Positions 6,725 to 9,855 of a stretch of 9,855 nt of DNA are shown here, in pieces (the first letter of the stretch is position 1; each line of letters starts with the position of its first letter). The notes under the pieces are model-generated. The model was given only the letters and a program-made list of their open reading frames with translations. It did not search any database and was not told the DNA's origin. Made by a program: the position numbers and the translations under genes. Origin of the DNA: JBEIDK01 sp040383485 (lineage in GTDB: Bacteria; Bacteroidota; Bacteroidia; UBA4408); contig JBEIDK010000126.1 in assembly GCA_040383485.1 (NCBI GenBank), forward strand, positions 1 to 9,855, in the 5' to 3' direction.

Positions 6725-7627
6725 TTACTTTATTTTTTGATAAGATGCTTGTAATACTTCCTTTGTTAAATCATTATAGACAAAGGCAACAACATCGCAA
6801 GGGTGATTAATGTCAAATAATTTTCCTGTTAGTGACATTGAATACTTTTTTCTTAAAACATTTGTTTCAGATGCAATAGGATTAGTCGCTATTGTCTCAC
6901 CCCAAGTACTATTAAAACTAGCACGAAGAACATGGTCGAAAACATAATTTGGCTGGTAATCTGGTGTTATCCTATAGTCTTTTTGAGGCCCAATAATATT
7001 ATCCTCAGTAAGTAAAACACATAACTTATAGTTACCATCCAAATTGTTTTTAAACTTAACATATACTTTTGTTTCTACTGAATTAGTTGAATTATCATAA
7101 TTGTTTTTTATTGCTAAATGTACATCTGGAGTTTTAGTAATTAAACTAGAAACAATTCCTGACCAAGCATTTAAATTTTTAATATGAGTTCCATTTGGCC
7201 AACCTATTCTATTTACCATCCCGTTGGGGTTCCCTGCACCTTGTGAAATTCCAAAATAGCTGTCATAGGCAGTACCTTCTTCAGTATTAAAATTTCTAGT
7301 AAATTTTGTTGCCGCTACTTCAGCAAAATAACCTGCATGAACAGCAAGCGGCACCAATTGTTTGCCATAAACTCCTTTTATTTCTTCAAGTTTTTCGGCG
7401 GCTTCTGGGCAATTACCGCACTGGTGTCCAGTATAATCTTCCAACAAAATTGATTGCTTTGTTTCGAAAACATAGGTAGTGTCGCTAGGAGAGATAGTAG
7501 TATCTGGAGGAACTATAATTTGTTTTTCTTTATAGGGCCCCTCAACCTTATCGCAGCTAGCAAAAGCGATAACAACAAAAGCGACGATTAAATTAAAAAC
7601 GTTTGATTTAAAATTATATGTTTTCAT
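6725..7627 (-). CDS. Omp28-family lipoprotein with thioredoxin-like CxxC
   Basis: A 300-residue lipoprotein: the signal peptide has lipobox AFASC, giving lipidated C25. A Pro/Ser/Thr-rich linker (about 39-51) follows. The folded part starts with LLEDYTGHQCGNCPEAA (61-77), a thioredoxin-fold active-site-like segment with C70 and C73. VPLAVHAGYFA (92-102) and GNPNGMVNR (132-140, with a proline near the usual cis-Pro position) continue the fold. This architecture matches the Omp28-related family, first described as an outer-membrane protein of Porphyromonas gingivalis. The C-terminal half (from about 165) looks like a beta-sandwich and carries two more cysteines, C203 and C277. The gene begins 11 nt after the DUF6029 barrel stop, so the two are cotranscribed. 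Thiol chemistry is plausible from CxxC, but no activity is established that I know of. Confidence 0.88.
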   Translation of the reverse strand: MKTYNFKSNVFNLIVAFVVIAFASCDKVEGPYKEKQIIVPPDTTISPSDTTYVFETKQSILLEDYTGHQCGNCPEAAEKLEEIKGVYGKQLVPLAVHAGYFAEVAATKFTRNFNTEEGTAYDSYFGISQGAGNPNGMVNRIGWPNGTHIKNLNAWSGIVSSLITKTPDVHLAIKNNYDNSTNSVETKVYVKFKNNLDGNYKLCVLLTEDNIIGPQKDYRITPDYQPNYVFDHVLRASFNSTWGETIATNPIASETNVLRKKYSMSLTGKLFDINHPCDVVAFVYNDLTKEVLQASYQKIK

Positions 7628-7638
7628 GTTTTATTATA

Positions 7639-9345
7639 TTAAAATGAACTCGATACGCTTATTTGTAAACCATTTGATGCAGGAACTTGCCTGCAAACGC
7701 CGCCAACGCAAAAAATTCCCGCACGCTGTTTTCCATAACTAATTGCAAATCTATTTGCATGGTAGGTATAGCCAATACTGCCAATTAGATAATGTTTTCT
7801 TTTATAATCTAGCGGATTACCATAATTATATTGGTCAATAATTGAAAAGAAATAATGTGGTGAAATTGTATATTCCGCTAAAATCATGGCCCATGAGCCA
7901 TGTGGATTTTGTGAGTTTAATTCATTAATTCCTAAATCTCTGTCGCTATTGGTTTGTAGGCCTTGAAGCTCGACACGCAACGCATTTTTAGAGTTAAATT
8001 TATAATCAACTTCTATCACTTCTACATTTGCATAAACTTTATTTAATGAAGGCAGTCCTTGAATAATTGCTCTGTTGTAAACAAGGTTAGCATAGAAAAA
8101 ACTCAGGCGCAAATCTTTATTTATCTTCCTATTTACTTCAATGTTAAAATCTTTGTAGTAAACATCTCCAAATCCAATAAAATCGCTAGTGTAGCCTTCG
8201 TTTTGTTCTTCGGGGTAAACTGTTGTAGATTTTTTCAAGCCGTTTGCTTGTGCATAATTTACTAATAAAGTTGTGCCGTATTTTCCTCCTAAAGCAGTGC
8301 CCTTTTTTATTGTGTAGGTTAAATCAATTTGATAGGCCATTTCACCATTTGGTTGAGTTGCATAAGGATAAATTGTTGCTGCTAGGTTGTAACTATGTTG
8401 CTTTGTTAATGCTGGCAAATAATTAATCATTAAACTATTTAAGTTTGCATTGCGGTCGCTTCTAAAATTTAAATTGTCGATGCGTTTTGCAGATGCAGTT
8501 ATACCTAAACCCTTTGTAGAGTATGCTGCGTTTAATAGTAAACCTTCGCCAAACTTATAAATATATCCATTCACAGAAGTTGGGTTTTGTCCTTTGCGCA
8601 CATACTCTCCGCTAAAGGTATATTTACCAGAGTTAATTCTGAAACGTGCACCTCCCAACCCAATATTTTGCGGTAACTTATAAATAGGGTCGTTGTCTTC
8701 TTGAAACATGCTTACAAAACTTCCACCAAAGGAAATATTGAAATCTTTATCTGAACGTGAAGGAACAATTTCGTTCAAATTTATTTCAGCATCAGCAGCT
8801 CTAACCAAGCCATCGCCAAGAGTGAAAAAATTACGTTGCTTGGCTACCAAGCCTTTTACATTTAAACCTTTAACACCTACATAACGTATACGTGCACCAT
8901 CAAATACATTATCATATCCTAATCCTCTTTCTTCATATGTTCTTAATGCCATTCCGCTACCAAACTGTTCATAAAAATTACCTGCTGTCACTTCAAATCC
9001 GTCAATATTATAGGTTGCAAAACGGTAAGGCAACCCTTGACCTTTATAGCGATTATCGAAGCCTAGCAAAGGATATAGATAATTCTCGTATCTAACTCCC
9101 GAAGAAAAATTGCCCTTGTTATACAAAACATTTAAAAAAGTATTATTACCAAATTTTTGCGGAGGAACATTTGCACCTATTGAAGTGTCTGCTATGTAGT
9201 ATTGTAAATCAGTTTGAAAGTTACCATGTATTTCACCTAGTGAATATTGATTTGGCTTATCAGCTTGTTGCGCAATAGAGCCAATAGTTATAGAGAAAAA
9301 AATAAGTGCAAAAAGAGTTTTGTATTTGAATGTATTAATTGCCAT
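7639..9345 (-). CDS. DUF6029 outer-membrane beta-barrel protein
   Basis: A 568-residue protein with a signal peptide (cleavage near A25, at GSIAQ) and many alternating amphipathic strands across its length, such as GKYTFSGEYVRKG and NALRVELQGLQT, ending in SVSSSF. The terminal Phe and strand pattern indicate a large beta-barrel in the outer membrane. The segment GIFCVGGVCRQVPASNG (543-559) is the signature I associate with the DUF6029 family. C546 and C551 are the only cysteines in the whole protein. The EIHGNFQ start of the mature chain resembles that of other members. Substrate or partner is unknown. The next gene, an Omp28-type lipoprotein, starts 11 nt downstream, and this pairing suggests a joint envelope function. 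It lies 60 nt after purE. Confidence 0.85.
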   Translation of the reverse strand: MAINTFKYKTLFALIFFSITIGSIAQQADKPNQYSLGEIHGNFQTDLQYYIADTSIGANVPPQKFGNNTFLNVLYNKGNFSSGVRYENYLYPLLGFDNRYKGQGLPYRFATYNIDGFEVTAGNFYEQFGSGMALRTYEERGLGYDNVFDGARIRYVGVKGLNVKGLVAKQRNFFTLGDGLVRAADAEINLNEIVPSRSDKDFNISFGGSFVSMFQEDNDPIYKLPQNIGLGGARFRINSGKYTFSGEYVRKGQNPTSVNGYIYKFGEGLLLNAAYSTKGLGITASAKRIDNLNFRSDRNANLNSLMINYLPALTKQHSYNLAATIYPYATQPNGEMAYQIDLTYTIKKGTALGGKYGTTLLVNYAQANGLKKSTTVYPEEQNEGYTSDFIGFGDVYYKDFNIEVNRKINKDLRLSFFYANLVYNRAIIQGLPSLNKVYANVEVIEVDYKFNSKNALRVELQGLQTNSDRDLGINELNSQNPHGSWAMILAEYTISPHYFFSIIDQYNYGNPLDYKRKHYLIGSIGYTYHANRFAISYGKQRAGIFCVGGVCRQVPASNGLQISVSSSF

Positions 9346-9367
9346 TGCTTGTTTTGATTACTAAGTA

Positions 9368-9375
9368 CAAATAAA
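9368..9375 (-). promoter_or_regulatory. Possible -7 box before the DUF6029 gene
   Basis: In the 60-nt gap after purE the minus strand reads TTTATTTG, one base off TAnnTTTG, 22 nt before the ATG at 9345. No TTTG or TTG element is seen at the right distance upstream, so the gene may instead be read from the purE transcript. Confidence 0.2.
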
Positions 9376-9405
9376 GTAGAATTTTAAGATATAGTAATTA
9401 GTTTT

Positions 9406-9855
9406 CTATTTTATCTCCTCAACTTGTTTCATAACCTTATTATTTAATTCATTTTTATAATTAATGAGTTTCGTTGAAATTTCTTCATTATTTGTTGCTA
9501 AAATTTGAGAAGCTAATAGACCAGCATTTTGGGCAGCATTAAGAGCCACAGTAGCTACAGGAACACCATTTGGCATTTGTAGTATACTTAAAATACTATC
9601 CCAACCATCAATTGAGTTTGACGATTTTATTGGAACTCCAATTACTGGTAAGATGGTTAGCGATGCAACCATTCCGGGCAAATGAGCTGCTCCTCCTGCA
9701 CCAGCAATAATTACTTTAAAACCTTTACTTTTTGCGGTTTCAGCAAATTCGAACATTCTCTTTGGAGTGCGATGAGCCGATACTATTGTACATTCGTATG
9801 GAATTCCAAAATTCTTTAAAATCTCAACTGCTTCATTCATTACAGGCATATCTGA
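9406..9855 (-). CDS. purE: N5-carboxyaminoimidazole ribonucleotide mutase (PurE), N-terminus beyond window
   Basis: Class I PurE interconverts N5-CAIR and CAIR in de novo purine synthesis, working with PurK. The visible 149 codons begin S-D-M-P-V-M, the tail of the conserved GSxSD-x-P-x-M nucleotide-binding motif. The reading frame therefore continues past the right edge, and the ATG at 9849 is internal; roughly 10-20 residues are missing. Counting from the first visible codon, the catalytic SAHRTP is at 26-31, the phosphate-binding glycine loop AGAGGAAHLPGMVA at 51-64, PVIGVPIKSS at 70-79 and MPNGVPVATVAL at 94-105. All are intact. The C-terminus extends about 30 residues past the core with a charged helix. 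Being the first gene of the minus-strand run here, it may sit downstream of purK, which is off the window. Confidence 0.95.
   Translation of the reverse strand, partial: SDMPVMNEAVEILKNFGIPYECTIVSAHRTPKRMFEFAETAKSKGFKVIIAGAGGAAHLPGMVASLTILPVIGVPIKSSNSIDGWDSILSILQMPNGVPVATVALNAAQNAGLLASQILATNNEEISTKLINYKNELNNKVMKQVEEIK

Noticed and set aside
8059..9095. Three short plus-strand open frames inside the DUF6029 gene
   Set aside because: They are antisense shadows of the barrel gene with no start signals or domain-like content.
9847..9849. ATG at 9849 as the purE start
   Set aside because: The two codons before it read S-D, part of the conserved GSxSD motif, so the gene continues past the right edge.

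Overview
The window is AT-rich and almost certainly from a member of the Bacteroidota. It carries a PorT-type outer-membrane barrel, an Omp28-family lipoprotein, a DUF6029 barrel and a repeat protein of the kind usually exported by the type IX secretion system. The dut start also has a Bacteroidota-style promoter (TTTG, then about 17 nt, then a TAnnTTTG-like box) and no Shine-Dalgarno sequence. I cannot place it below phylum; a Chitinophagales, Sphingobacteriales or Flavobacteriales relative, or an uncultured lineage, would all fit.

Left part (1-1985). A minus-strand gene runs off the left edge. It encodes a secreted protein with a signal peptide and at least seven tandem repeats of about 55 residues, probably a beta-propeller. 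Between it and dut lie about 700 bases with no intact gene. On the plus strand this stretch holds a decayed gene: a degenerate signal peptide and the first ~95 codons of what looks like an arylsulfotransferase-like secreted protein, broken by stops and a frameshift. A possible relic of a type IX C-terminal sorting tail follows just before the dut promoter.

Middle (1986-5241, plus strand). Three closely spaced genes form a likely operon: dut (dUTPase, nucleotide sanitation), a sugar-phosphate nucleotidyltransferase with a C-terminal beta-helix, and a large TPR lipoprotein. This trio is a recurrent neighbourhood in Bacteroidota as I recall it. It ends here at a convergent junction only 7 nt wide.

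Right part (5249-9855, minus strand). In transcription order: purE (purine biosynthesis, N-terminus cut by the right edge), a DUF6029 outer-membrane beta-barrel, an Omp28-family lipoprotein with a CGNC thioredoxin-like motif, a PorT-family small barrel, and a SAM-dependent methyltransferase that must start at TTG. Spacings of 60, 11, 51 and 6 nt suggest that the last four, perhaps all five, are cotranscribed. The DUF6029 and Omp28 pair is the most interesting. The barrel's only two cysteines form a CVGGVC loop near its C-terminus, and the adjacent lipoprotein has a CxxC site, which suggests an outer-membrane thiol partnership.

I see no tRNA, rRNA, CRISPR array, insertion sequence or defence system.
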